From a virus, in IMG/VR virus record IMGVR_UViG_3300002514_000036, positions 1 to 31,039 of that record: a stretch of 31,039 nucleotides of DNA. One strand, 5' to 3'. This document shows positions 14,453 through 24,019 of the stretch, piece after piece. The notes under the pieces were generated by a model. The model saw only the letters and a list, made by a program, of their open reading frames with translations, searched no databases and had not been told where the DNA came from. A program made the position numbers and the translations under genes. Position 1 is the first letter of the stretch; each line of letters opens with the position of its first letter.

Positions 14453-17400
14453 ATGGCAACATTCGATTTTTCAAAAGCAGCAAGTATTATTACAAGCTCA
14501 CCAACCCCTATTTTAGATGCTATGGGAACCCATTTTGGAGTTCCTCAGTGCATGTTAAATTTTGCTAAAGATGTTTTAAACGCCTTCCCCTCCCCAGTCT
14601 TAAACTCTATTAATTCAGGAATTGAAGATGGCAAAAATTTAGCTGATTCTGTATTCAAAGATATAATGAGAAAGGTGTTCTTGGATACTGGAATTATTGA
14701 ATACGATACTACTTTGGGAAGATTTGTGTTTGTTTCTAGTTCCTCAAATCAGGGGGTAGAGCAGGATTTACTACAAGGTCTTGATAACTTACATGGCTTG
14801 GGTACTATCTTAGGTTTTGGAGCAGAAGCTTGGGTTATAGGACAGAATGTTGCTAATCAGCTTGATGTTATGAAATCGTGTATAGATAAGATGAAATCCT
14901 TTAACGCTCTTCAAAAAGGGCCTTCTGCTATTGCAGATAAGATGGCTGGATTTGACATGGTGGATGCAAACGGGAATATCGTGGAGTCTTTCCCCGCACC
15001 CCCTCCAGCACTTAAGGCTGCTAGTTTGATTTATGATCAAAATAAGGAAATTTTAGAGGAGGCTGCTGGGTTTGTGGCTCAAGCAGACGCCCAACAACAA
15101 AACATTAGAGAAATTCAACAAGCTCGTTTGGCAGACCCAGAGAATAATCCAGAGCCCGTTTTCTGGAAAAACATGAGAAACGATGATCCAAATAGCCCTT
15201 GGTTCGGACAAACTCTGGGGGAAGCTCTCTCTGGAGCAACCACCTTTACTTTAGTGGATGCGGAAGCGGGGCGTGATGGATTCCCTATTGTTCCTCCTGA
15301 TTTATCTGGAGATGCTTTTAATCCTTTTGTAGATGTTATTAATTCTAGTGGTATGCTTCCTCCTGTGTCAAAAGATGGACAATTTTTATTCTCTAAAACG
15401 GGGGTTTACTATGATTCTTATGGAGGAGGATTAGACTACTCTGGATGTATTACTAATATTGTTAATGCAATTTACTATGATTCTTCTGGTAATGCTATTC
15501 CTGGAACTGGAGTCCCTGCTAATGCTGTAGAGTGGTTGCATGCTTATAACCCTAACCTAGGGGGAAAGGGGGATCCTGTAAAGTGGGCTACGTTTAATAA
15601 ATGGGCTAATACCGCTTTTGATATAGATCAGATTAATGAAAGTCCTTTGGTACAAGATTTTTATGCAGAAGATCACTTCTTACAGGTTATTATTGATCAA
15701 CGTAATAGAGAAGTATATGATCTCTCCTCCTATATTACTGAGCTTCAACAACAGGGGTATGCTGAAGATAGTGCCGTTTTAACTAATCAACGCCAAACTC
15801 TCTATGCTAAAGTAGCTGCCCATGATAAAAAAATTAATAAACGGAAAAAACAAATTGAAGTGCATATACTACTTTCTCCCACTGATGCTCCAGCGATTAA
15901 GGGACGGATCCCTATTAATAATTTCGTAGATTTAGATGCTTCTTTACTTGCAATTGAAAAACAAAAGCAAGAACATCTACTTTTCAATCCTGGTGAGGTC
16001 TCTGGGGTGGTTCTCCCCCTCTGTCCTACTTTTATTAAGAGTGACATCCCTCAAGACGCTTTTACTGTAGAAGGTTTAATGGTGCCCCCTGTGGGAGTTG
16101 GTCAAATAATTACTTCTGATTTTCCTGTTAGTGGGACTAGTGGAACTTTGCTATCTTTAACTGATCAAATTACTACAGACGGTCTCGTTAGTGTTTATAA
16201 CTTTTTAGATGCAGATATAGTTAAACCAGATTCCTCTAAGTATTTATCAATAAACTGTGCTACAAGCTCCTCTAGCGAAGGTGCTGCACAATTGGTTGCG
16301 TCTTCTATAGATAGTATGTTCCCGTCAGGTATAGGACTTCCTTATTTTAGAGGAATGTGTAACTTCTTTTCTGGGGTAAACGGTGACGGTAATACTAAAG
16401 TAAGTAAGTATACTACTAACAATGAGTATTTATATTCAGCATATAGACCCTATGGATATGGAAAACTTCAAAGCGGTTATTCGGATATAGATAGTTTGTT
16501 ATATAATAAAACAGGAGCTACGTTTGATTTTTGGACACATTTACCAGACCTTGACGAGGCTAATGGATTAGGATGGAATGGGGATCAGTCTTTATCTGCT
16601 CTCCACAGAGTTGTTCTTTCTTGTGAGAATAGAGGAGGGACTTATAGTTCTACTGATGAGAGTTGGAGTATAGGTCCTAAGAAGGATGAGGATACTGTCA
16701 GAGGATTGTTAATGGGCTTTACACGGGATAGACGTATTACTAAGGGATTTGGACCTAGTAATAATCCTGCCGATAATGACATACTTGAGGGTCTTGTATT
16801 TCATATGAGCCCTACTCAATCTATTAATACTAGTGGGGTTGCTTTCTTAGCGGCTTCTGGGGATCCTAAATACTGTCCTACTGATCAAGTAGCCCCTAGT
16901 GGGTTTTATGGGATTTCTATAGATACTTCTACTACTACTTCTGTTGGAGACATGTTTAATGATTGTTCTAGTGGCTTTGTTCATACTACCGTTACGGTAG
17001 ATTACGGACAAGATTTAGTAAGTATTTATTTAAATGGGAACTTGTTAACTGCATCTAGCGTAGAGAGGACCTTTGGAGAGGTAGGACCTCCCCAAATCCC
17101 TTCTATGGTAAATGCTTCTTCTTTCTTTTACGATGTCCAATATGAGGAAGATCTCCCCCCCAATGCTCCCTTGTTTCCCCCCGATAGTCTTGGATACAGA
17201 GATTTTTGGTACTGGGACGGTCCCCAACCTGGAGGGAGAACAAGACTTGCTTTTACTCCCTGGGTTATAGGAGGAGGTTATACTGACGGTATGCATACTA
17301 AAGACCTCAGAACCTACTCTTCTGGATCTAATGAGGGGATGAATTTCATGGGAGGAAAATGGGGAGGTAAAAAAAGTGGTTTGTATGGGTTCTTAGGAAG

Positions 17401-17500
17401 TCTTAAACTATATAATAGAGCGATTACTGCTGCGGAGGCATTAAAGAACTATAAAGCTCAGAAAGGGTTTTTCACCAATATTAGAACTTACGAATACTAG
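14453..17500 (+). CDS. large virion protein with C-terminal LamG/ConA-like domain
   Basis: 1015 aa. The N-terminal 200 residues are helical (MATFDFSKAASIITSSPTPI; VIGQNVANQLDVMKSCIDKM) and should serve as a baseplate anchor. The middle includes a long helix near residues 400-470 (QQQGYAEDSAVLTNQRQTLY). The last 300 or so look like a laminin-G/concanavalin-like jelly roll: VDYGQDLVSIYLNGNLL and the family-typical end FLGSLKLYNRAITAAEALKN. Such domains bind sugars and occur in phage adhesins. AGGA lies six bases before ATG. It lies between the spike and the gp25-like wedge, a place where T4 has no such protein, so it may be a hub-proximal adhesin or receptor probe; that role is inference. Confidence 0.65.
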   Translation: MATFDFSKAASIITSSPTPILDAMGTHFGVPQCMLNFAKDVLNAFPSPVLNSINSGIEDGKNLADSVFKDIMRKVFLDTGIIEYDTTLGRFVFVSSSSNQGVEQDLLQGLDNLHGLGTILGFGAEAWVIGQNVANQLDVMKSCIDKMKSFNALQKGPSAIADKMAGFDMVDANGNIVESFPAPPPALKAASLIYDQNKEILEEAAGFVAQADAQQQNIREIQQARLADPENNPEPVFWKNMRNDDPNSPWFGQTLGEALSGATTFTLVDAEAGRDGFPIVPPDLSGDAFNPFVDVINSSGMLPPVSKDGQFLFSKTGVYYDSYGGGLDYSGCITNIVNAIYYDSSGNAIPGTGVPANAVEWLHAYNPNLGGKGDPVKWATFNKWANTAFDIDQINESPLVQDFYAEDHFLQVIIDQRNREVYDLSSYITELQQQGYAEDSAVLTNQRQTLYAKVAAHDKKINKRKKQIEVHILLSPTDAPAIKGRIPINNFVDLDASLLAIEKQKQEHLLFNPGEVSGVVLPLCPTFIKSDIPQDAFTVEGLMVPPVGVGQIITSDFPVSGTSGTLLSLTDQITTDGLVSVYNFLDADIVKPDSSKYLSINCATSSSSEGAAQLVASSIDSMFPSGIGLPYFRGMCNFFSGVNGDGNTKVSKYTTNNEYLYSAYRPYGYGKLQSGYSDIDSLLYNKTGATFDFWTHLPDLDEANGLGWNGDQSLSALHRVVLSCENRGGTYSSTDESWSIGPKKDEDTVRGLLMGFTRDRRITKGFGPSNNPADNDILEGLVFHMSPTQSINTSGVAFLAASGDPKYCPTDQVAPSGFYGISIDTSTTTSVGDMFNDCSSGFVHTTVTVDYGQDLVSIYLNGNLLTASSVERTFGEVGPPQIPSMVNASSFFYDVQYEEDLPPNAPLFPPDSLGYRDFWYWDGPQPGGRTRLAFTPWVIGGGYTDGMHTKDLRTYSSGSNEGMNFMGGKWGGKKSGLYGFLGSLKLYNRAITAAEALKNYKAQKGFFTNIRTYEY

Positions 17501-17502
17501 AA

Positions 17503-18006
17503 ATGGCTATTACTACTACCCACAACACTTACGGAGCAAAAACCAGTATTAATGTTAAGAAAGTTATTACTTCAAAAATTAAAAGTAAGAATGGTTTTGT
17601 GTATCCCCTTGCTGGTTCTTTTAAAACGGCTACAGGCCACCCTCCTGAGCTTAGAACTAATTTAAATGAGGGGGGTTATTTTAGTAAGGCTCAAGGTCTT
17701 TCCCTCATTAGGAACAATTTAAGACAGCTTCTTTTGTGTGAGCGTGGAGAGAGAATAATGCTTCCAAATTATGGAATCTCCCTTCAGAAGTATGTGTTTG
17801 AACCTTTAGATGAAACTACTTTTTATCTTATTAAGACAGAAATTTTAAAAACTTTAAAAACTTATTTTAGTATGGCGCATGTGATTAGTATAAGTGTTTT
17901 ATCTAATGAATTGGAAGCAGTACGAAGTGAGATTGTAGTAAAACTAACCCTTCAACTTTTGGATGGGTCCTTAGATATTTTTGACGCAGAGGTTAAGGTA
18001 GCATAA
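17503..18006 (+). CDS. baseplate wedge protein, gp25-like (GPW/gp25 family)
   Basis: 167 aa. From residue about 65 it follows the GPW/gp25 family: SLIRNNLRQLLLCERGERIM, LPNYGISLQKYVFEPLD (the N-Y-G and F-E-P positions are typical), a helix with ETTFYLIKTEILKTLKTYF, then beta strands to the end. In T4, gp25 forms the core bundle of the wedge with gp6 and gp7 and primes sheath assembly. The first 60 residues are an extra polar N-terminal arm. The stop overlaps the next gene's ATG as TAATG, implying coupling with the gp6-like gene, the usual partner. Confidence 0.9.
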   Translation: MAITTTHNTYGAKTSINVKKVITSKIKSKNGFVYPLAGSFKTATGHPPELRTNLNEGGYFSKAQGLSLIRNNLRQLLLCERGERIMLPNYGISLQKYVFEPLDETTFYLIKTEILKTLKTYFSMAHVISISVLSNELEAVRSEIVVKLTLQLLDGSLDIFDAEVKVA

Positions 18007-19601
18007 TGGTATTTTCAGGAACAACAAGCACAGATTTTATGAAACTAGGGACTATTCCTGACCGTAAAAAAAATCAATATATTGATTATGCGGGAACAGA
18101 TTTTTATTCCCTTAGAGAAAACTTATTGGGGTATATTAAATCAGTATATCCTTTAGACTACCAAAACTTTTCAGAATCAGATTTAGGTTTAATGCTAGTA
18201 GAAGTAGTGGCATATATGGGTACAGTCTTCTCTCTAAAGGGAGACATGCTGGCTAACGAAAACTATTTAAGAACAGTTAAGACTAGAAATAATTTAAAGA
18301 AGCTTTTAGAATTAGTAGGGGTGGATATGCGTGGACCTTTAGGAGCAGCAGCCTCTGCACGGCTTACACATAAAACTAGTTTAGCGGGAGAGTACCCAGT
18401 TACTTTTAGCCCTTCCCAAAGGGTCTTCGCTATAACCTCTAAAGAAGACGGGGCACCTGTTAACTATACTTTATATAAAATTGTTAATAATGCAATTCAA
18501 GATATTCAAAATCCTACTGCCAGTATAGCATTAGAGGAAGCGGAGGCTGAAGGGGATTTAGTTTTTCATAATATAGCACTATTAGAAGGGGCTTTAACCG
18601 TTCAACAGGGTACATTTAATACTTTAGAGGGAAATAAAAGAATTACACTAACAGACGCTCCCATTATTGATGGCAGTGTGCAGGTTTATGTTACAACTCC
18701 ACAAGCAGATAACCCAGCCCAAGGGGCATATACCCAAGTTAATAGGCTGTATTCAGCATCGGGTACTGATGATAAAATTTTTCAAGTAATTAGTGATGAG
18801 AATTATGCTGCAACACTTTTATTTGGGGATAATGCTTTAGGGATATCCCCACCAGCAGGAGCAAGTTTTACTGTTATTTATAGAGTGGGAGGGGGAACTA
18901 GAGGTAATATAGGTGCTGGTGTTATTAACGTAGAAACTACTGGAGAATTAAGTGTTGCGGGGACCTCTACTTTTACTACTGAAAACATATCAGCAGCTAC
19001 AGGAGGTGCGTCAGCAGAGACTGCGGAACACGCTAAAAAATATGCCCCTTATACTTTTAAGAGACAAGATAGGGTAGTTACTTTAGAAGATTTTGTTGCT
19101 ATTGGAAATACTTTTAGAAGTAAACAAGGTACTATAGGAAAGACTACAGCAGTAGTACGAGATGCTTTTTCTTCTGGAAATATTATTGATGTTTATACTT
19201 TAGAACGAGCTAATGATGTCACCCTACAAAAAGCTTCTACCACTTTTAAAAAGGAACTTTTAGAAGAGATAGAACCTAAAAAAATGTTAACAGATGAGGT
19301 GGTAGTTGTAGACGGTTTAATCAGAACTTTGGATATTGTTGTTACCATTCGAATTGATAGAGAATTAAAATCTATAGAGTCTCAGATTGAGCAAGAAACA
19401 AAGAACGTCATCCTTCAATATTTTAATGTTGATAATTCTGAGTTTGGGGCACCTTTTGTCAGCGGGGATCTTACTAGAGAAATTTTTAGACTTCCTCATG
19501 TGCGATTTGCTACGGTTGATAACCTTCCTGATGTTACTTCTGTAGACTTTAATGAGATTATCCAACTAAATAACTTTACAATTAATACCGTTCTCCTGTA
19601 A
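18006..19601 (+). CDS. baseplate wedge protein, gp6/BaseplateJ-like
   Basis: 531 aa. The N-terminal region has the gp6/gpJ layout: FYSLRENLLGYIKSVYPLDY, FSESDLGLMLVEVVAYMGTV, LANENYLRTVKTRNNLKKLL. This is the standard 'single-helix then Y-N-D-F-x-E-x-x-x-x-x-x-L' start of these proteins. The C-terminal half holds the conserved beta domains including APYTFKRQDRVVTLEDFVAI. It dimerises to build the ring that holds baseplate wedges together. The gene starts at a TAATG junction with the gp25-like gene, with AAGG upstream, and ends at a TAATG junction with the next wedge gene. It is shorter than T4 gp6 (about 660 aa). Confidence 0.9.
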   Translation: MVFSGTTSTDFMKLGTIPDRKKNQYIDYAGTDFYSLRENLLGYIKSVYPLDYQNFSESDLGLMLVEVVAYMGTVFSLKGDMLANENYLRTVKTRNNLKKLLELVGVDMRGPLGAAASARLTHKTSLAGEYPVTFSPSQRVFAITSKEDGAPVNYTLYKIVNNAIQDIQNPTASIALEEAEAEGDLVFHNIALLEGALTVQQGTFNTLEGNKRITLTDAPIIDGSVQVYVTTPQADNPAQGAYTQVNRLYSASGTDDKIFQVISDENYAATLLFGDNALGISPPAGASFTVIYRVGGGTRGNIGAGVINVETTGELSVAGTSTFTTENISAATGGASAETAEHAKKYAPYTFKRQDRVVTLEDFVAIGNTFRSKQGTIGKTTAVVRDAFSSGNIIDVYTLERANDVTLQKASTTFKKELLEEIEPKKMLTDEVVVVDGLIRTLDIVVTIRIDRELKSIESQIEQETKNVILQYFNVDNSEFGAPFVSGDLTREIFRLPHVRFATVDNLPDVTSVDFNEIIQLNNFTINTVLL

Positions 19602-22600
19602 TGTCAAGAAGATACATAAAAAAATCTAAGATAAATGACCTTAATCAGGTTATTCCTGAGATTGTAGCTGTAGTCAATGCTAAAGACAATATTGAGAGTA
19701 TTGCAACTTCTCAAAAGTATTTTAAGCAAAATTACTTAGACGCTATTAGGAAAATTATTCCTAATTTTTATTTTTCAGACGAACAAGCCATTAGTGGAAC
19801 CCAAGTCTCTTTTCCTAATCAGCTTATTAACTCTCATATCTTAGCTAATAAAAATCAAGATACTATTCTGCCAGTTTCTGCTTTAGAATATGATTCCCAT
19901 CTCTCTGCTATTAATAGTCCTTCGGGGTTTGCTAAGTATTTTCATAAGCAGCAGTCTCCAGCCCAAATTAGTCCTGATGATTTTATGAGGGATATACTTC
20001 TCCCTTTAGGAGTTTCATACGAGGATTATACTTCTAGTGCAGAGTTTTTAAATTATGTAAGTGGAACTTTTTTGCCCTCTATACCTATGGTCTGTACGGG
20101 TCATCATGCGACAGCAGATTTGTATGCACTAACAAACGGTGCTTTTGCTAGTGATTCTTCTGGAACTTATAAATATTTAGCCAATAATTTGGGATGGTTA
20201 TATTTCCTAAATAGGTTAGGCCCCACTAATGGATATGATGCTTCCTCAGGTTTAGCTGAATTAATAACTAATACACTTTGGTTTGGTCGTTCTGTAGTTT
20301 TAGAAGATACTATTAATCTATATCAAGAGTATCTATGGAAAAATGAGGCTGTGTGGGGGTTATCTGATAGAGTTATTCCCGTAGACTATGTTTCAGGTAC
20401 TAACACCCCTTCTGGAGTTTATACGAGCGGTACTCAATTATTAGACAGACTAAAAACTTTAAACACTGTTGTATACTCTCCTCATTATTTAAATAGTCCT
20501 GATAGAAAAGTACAAACTGCGTTTGATACTTATTTAACTACTTCTACGGCTATCCTAGATGGAACTCTTATCACAGACACAGAAGAGGCTGGTCCATTAG
20601 TTAGATTTTTAGAGGCTATGTCTTTTGGATTTGCTGATACTCTTGCTGAACAAAATGAGCTTAGTCTCCTTTATGATATAGGTAAGTGTCCTGAAGAGTT
20701 CCTGGAGTTGTTAGGCGAGCTTATTGGTTGGAAGTACATTGGGGCTGATTATGATAAGTGGAGAGTTCAGCTAAGGAATGCAGTTTATATTTATAAAATG
20801 AAAGGTACTAAGAGATCAATCCAATATTTGTTGGATACCGTGTTCTCTACAGGTATTTTTAATGTTACAACTAGTAACACCCTTTCTGAGTTATGGGAAT
20901 CCTATATTCCCGATATAATGTATTATTCGTTAGCTACTAGTTCAAATACTTTTAAGGATTTTACTTCTTACACTCCTGAGGTAGCTCTTAAATTCGGTAT
21001 CCCTCATTACTCTACTACGAGTATGGATACGAATATTAAGTATGCAGTAGATAAAATTATTTTTGATTTAGTGCGAGAATTTCCTGATGCATTTTATTTG
21101 GGAGGGGAACCTTTTCCTTCACCTCAATTATTATTAGATGGAGAACCTTATACTGGTCTTTATAACATTGTACCTAGTCGTGATCCTCGTAGTTTTAACC
21201 CCCTTTTCTATACGGGATCTGTTAAAACTTCTAGCTCGGTTCTATTAACTCTAGTGTATGACCCTAATTTCTTGTTTAGATACAGGGGCAGAGTGGCTAT
21301 GGTTCCTCCATATGAGAAGAGACAATATTACACGGGCACCCAATTAACCACCAATTTGGTAGAACGTATCGGGTTTTACCTTAATTGTTTTGGTGTAGAA
21401 TATAATTTTGTTACACAAGTAGTTGATTATATTAAATCTAATTTAGGACAAAGTTTAGATACCGAGAAGGTTTTAAATAGTTTTCTTTTATTTACAAAAG
21501 AAAAAACGTATCCTCCTAATTATGCTAACATTATTAAAGAAGCAACTAGTGAGAGAACCCCAGATCCTTTAAGTCTCTTGAGTATGTGGAATGGGAAGTC
21601 TTCGCACTTCCTTATGAATTTTACTTCTAGTGATTTTAATTGGTATACTTATAAACGTACAGCCTCTTCTAAGTATGGTATAACAAAGGTTATGAAAGTT
21701 TTAGACCAAGTTGTTCCTGCTCATGCTATACCACAAGTTCTTTTAACTGTTTCAGATGTAGCAGACGGATTAGACGCTATTGGGGATAACGATTGTAGAG
21801 AATGGAGACCTAACTTTACTAATCTTTATGAGGGATCTAGTACAGTTACAACAAACTTTGAAACCTGCGCCGTAAATATGGAATATGTGGCAACGCAAGA
21901 AGGACTATCTCCACACAGGTTCAAGAGGACAGCAGTGGACAGTCCTAGTGATCCACTGCTGTCTGGAACAGGAGAATCCTTCTATGCAGCTAACGACTAT
22001 ACGGCTGTACGAAGAAACTCATTACGGAGAAGAAACTACCATAATCTCCTCCCAGAGAATAAACTGTTTACCAGAGGAGGTAGAAATAATCCAGGAAGTT
22101 TAGAGCTATCCACAACCTATTACTCTTCTGGATTAGGATATCTTCCTTTAGGGTTTATTCCCTCTTCTTTAAGATATGAGGATGTTATTGTTAGGCCAAG
22201 CCGAGGAAAATATGGGATTGGAACCTTATTAGGAAGGGAAGCTTTAGATGGGGTATGGAATATTTGTGAAAATTTAAGCTCATCTAATGCGTTCTTCGGT
22301 TATGATATTAGTAATACTTTTGCTTCTAGAATTAAACAGGACGTTGCTTCTTCTGATTGTAACACTTATGGTAGAAGGGGAATGCTCCCTGAAATTTTAT
22401 ATGTAATGAATAAAACTCATGATACTGAAAAGTATCTTCAGGCAAGCTCTATGGTATCTGGATATCTTGGGGAGAATGGGGCTATCAATCCTGACTGGGC
22501 AGTAAGTAATTCTCTCTTGGAGCCAGCTAATTTTAGTGCATGGTATGCTCAAAGTGCAGCCTATGGAGGTTTAGATATTCCTAAGTCTATGGGAAACTAC

Positions 22601-24019
22601 CTTAATAACCAAGAAGCGTCTGATAAGTCCCTTAGCTATTATGAGCATTTTACTTTTGGACCAAAGGTTCACAGTTTATTTAATACTTATCTAAGCACTT
22701 TTTCTGGACACGCTACTAATAATAATTATGATCTAATTGGAGGTCCAAATATTTTTACCCATACTTATGGACCTTTAATTTATAATTCTAATTTAGATAT
22801 AGACGGTTCCGCATTAGAGGTTAGTGGGTATTTAGCAGCCAGTACAACTACAGAAGAGGTTGATATTTCTTACTATGGAGGAAGTGGGGTCTTGAGTGTT
22901 TCTGGGATGAACGGAAAAGGTAATCATGATCTAGGGACTTCGGCAGCGTCAGATGCAGGGGATTTATTCTTATCTTATCCAGAGTTTAGAAATAGGCATT
23001 TAGTAAGCTCGATTGAATTAGTTGATACTTCTACTTCTTATCTGTTTAGAGACCATACCATATTTTCTATCTTTGATTTAACTAGAGATAATCAGAGCAA
23101 GTATTCCTACGCTAAGTATTTGATTAATAATCAAATTATTAAGTACCATAGGCCAGAAACAAGAAATACTCTCCCCAGAATTAGAGTAAGAATTGATAAT
23201 TCTGATTCTACTGATTTAGCTAGAAATTTTCTAGAACCAAATCATGAGTATGAGGTTACTGTTAAGGCACACAATCTAGATCTCAGTAGTACCTTTATGG
23301 GAGGATTAAGTTTAGGATTCTGGATTCATACAGATCCTGAACTTAATCAAATATGGTCCTATGTGGCACGAGATAATTCTTGTGGAACATCAGAGAACTA
23401 TTGGGAACCCATAGCCGTTTCTGATCTGTCGGGGCCTGGAGGTATAAATAAGGTACTTAATAGGTCTCAAAGTAGAGATTTCACAAGGGGGGATGTGGAG
23501 GATGTAACAGACTATAGGTGTGTTGCTTATAATTTTGTTCCAGGATCTAATGAACAAGCTATTGCTAATATTAGTAAAAAAACTCTTAATACTATTAAGT
23601 TTAATTTTTCTACAAATAATAAACACTTTATACCGCCCCCTCGATATAGGGGGCAGTTTGGAAAGGTACATAGACTAGATCAGAAGTATACTCTTGAGTT
23701 TTTCCTAATGAAAGGGAGTTCTTCTCAATATATGGTCTTAGAAGATATCCAGGTAAAAGATATTACTAACTATAATAAAGCAGTTATCCAAACTAAATAC
23801 GGAGAAGCTCAATTAGATATTTCAGATTTGAAGGCAGTGTTCAGATTCTTCAATGATCTTAGTACTAATTTGGCTAGTAGAAACTCTACCATCACTTCTG
23901 GTATTATGGAAGTAAGTGGTGGTAGTAGACTAAATTACAGATCAAATATTCAAATGTATCCCAATACGATAGATTCAAATCATAACTTCCTAACAATGGT
24001 GGAAATAAATGAGAGGTAA
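19601..24019 (+). CDS. baseplate wedge protein, gp7/tail protein I-like, very large
   Basis: 1472 aa. Residues about 360-415 carry the tail protein I (P2 gpI) signature also found in gp7-type wedges: KCPEEFLELLGELIGWKYIG, WRVQLRNAVYIYKMKGTKRS, IQYLLDTVF. Its place after the gp25- and gp6-like genes is that of gp7 in T4 and gpI in P2. It is much longer than either (T4 gp7 about 1030 aa). The C-terminal 900 residues include VRRNSLRRRNYHNLL followed by FTRGGRNNPGSLELS, a segment I recall from other marine phage tail proteins, and then beta-rich domains, one with HEYEVTVKAHNLDLS that looks like a carbohydrate-binding fold. It starts at TAATG; no SD is seen. The gene ends with an 11-base overlap with the next. 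Confidence 0.75.
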   Translation: MSRRYIKKSKINDLNQVIPEIVAVVNAKDNIESIATSQKYFKQNYLDAIRKIIPNFYFSDEQAISGTQVSFPNQLINSHILANKNQDTILPVSALEYDSHLSAINSPSGFAKYFHKQQSPAQISPDDFMRDILLPLGVSYEDYTSSAEFLNYVSGTFLPSIPMVCTGHHATADLYALTNGAFASDSSGTYKYLANNLGWLYFLNRLGPTNGYDASSGLAELITNTLWFGRSVVLEDTINLYQEYLWKNEAVWGLSDRVIPVDYVSGTNTPSGVYTSGTQLLDRLKTLNTVVYSPHYLNSPDRKVQTAFDTYLTTSTAILDGTLITDTEEAGPLVRFLEAMSFGFADTLAEQNELSLLYDIGKCPEEFLELLGELIGWKYIGADYDKWRVQLRNAVYIYKMKGTKRSIQYLLDTVFSTGIFNVTTSNTLSELWESYIPDIMYYSLATSSNTFKDFTSYTPEVALKFGIPHYSTTSMDTNIKYAVDKIIFDLVREFPDAFYLGGEPFPSPQLLLDGEPYTGLYNIVPSRDPRSFNPLFYTGSVKTSSSVLLTLVYDPNFLFRYRGRVAMVPPYEKRQYYTGTQLTTNLVERIGFYLNCFGVEYNFVTQVVDYIKSNLGQSLDTEKVLNSFLLFTKEKTYPPNYANIIKEATSERTPDPLSLLSMWNGKSSHFLMNFTSSDFNWYTYKRTASSKYGITKVMKVLDQVVPAHAIPQVLLTVSDVADGLDAIGDNDCREWRPNFTNLYEGSSTVTTNFETCAVNMEYVATQEGLSPHRFKRTAVDSPSDPLLSGTGESFYAANDYTAVRRNSLRRRNYHNLLPENKLFTRGGRNNPGSLELSTTYYSSGLGYLPLGFIPSSLRYEDVIVRPSRGKYGIGTLLGREALDGVWNICENLSSSNAFFGYDISNTFASRIKQDVASSDCNTYGRRGMLPEILYVMNKTHDTEKYLQASSMVSGYLGENGAINPDWAVSNSLLEPANFSAWYAQSAAYGGLDIPKSMGNYLNNQEASDKSLSYYEHFTFGPKVHSLFNTYLSTFSGHATNNNYDLIGGPNIFTHTYGPLIYNSNLDIDGSALEVSGYLAASTTTEEVDISYYGGSGVLSVSGMNGKGNHDLGTSAASDAGDLFLSYPEFRNRHLVSSIELVDTSTSYLFRDHTIFSIFDLTRDNQSKYSYAKYLINNQIIKYHRPETRNTLPRIRVRIDNSDSTDLARNFLEPNHEYEVTVKAHNLDLSSTFMGGLSLGFWIHTDPELNQIWSYVARDNSCGTSENYWEPIAVSDLSGPGGINKVLNRSQSRDFTRGDVEDVTDYRCVAYNFVPGSNEQAIANISKKTLNTIKFNFSTNNKHFIPPPRYRGQFGKVHRLDQKYTLEFFLMKGSSSQYMVLEDIQVKDITNYNKAVIQTKYGEAQLDISDLKAVFRFFNDLSTNLASRNSTITSGIMEVSGGSRLNYRSNIQMYPNTIDSNHNFLTMVEINER
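21928..21963. repeat. perfect 12-bp inverted repeat inside the gp7-like gene
   Basis: GACAGCAGTGGA (21928-21939), 12-base spacer, TCCACTGCTGTC (21952-21963). No T-run follows on either strand, so it is not a simple terminator. It lies in a stretch of about 200 bases (21885-22090) with C/A-ended codons unlike its surroundings. Confidence 0.6.

Noticed and set aside
21885-22103. Plus-strand 72-aa alternative frame in the gp7-like gene
   Set aside because: A by-product of the codon-atypical patch; the main frame is open throughout and encodes a sensible protein.
23635-23654. GC-rich hairpin GCCCCCT/AGGGGGC as a terminator
   Set aside because: No T-run follows on either strand and it lies within the gp7-like gene.
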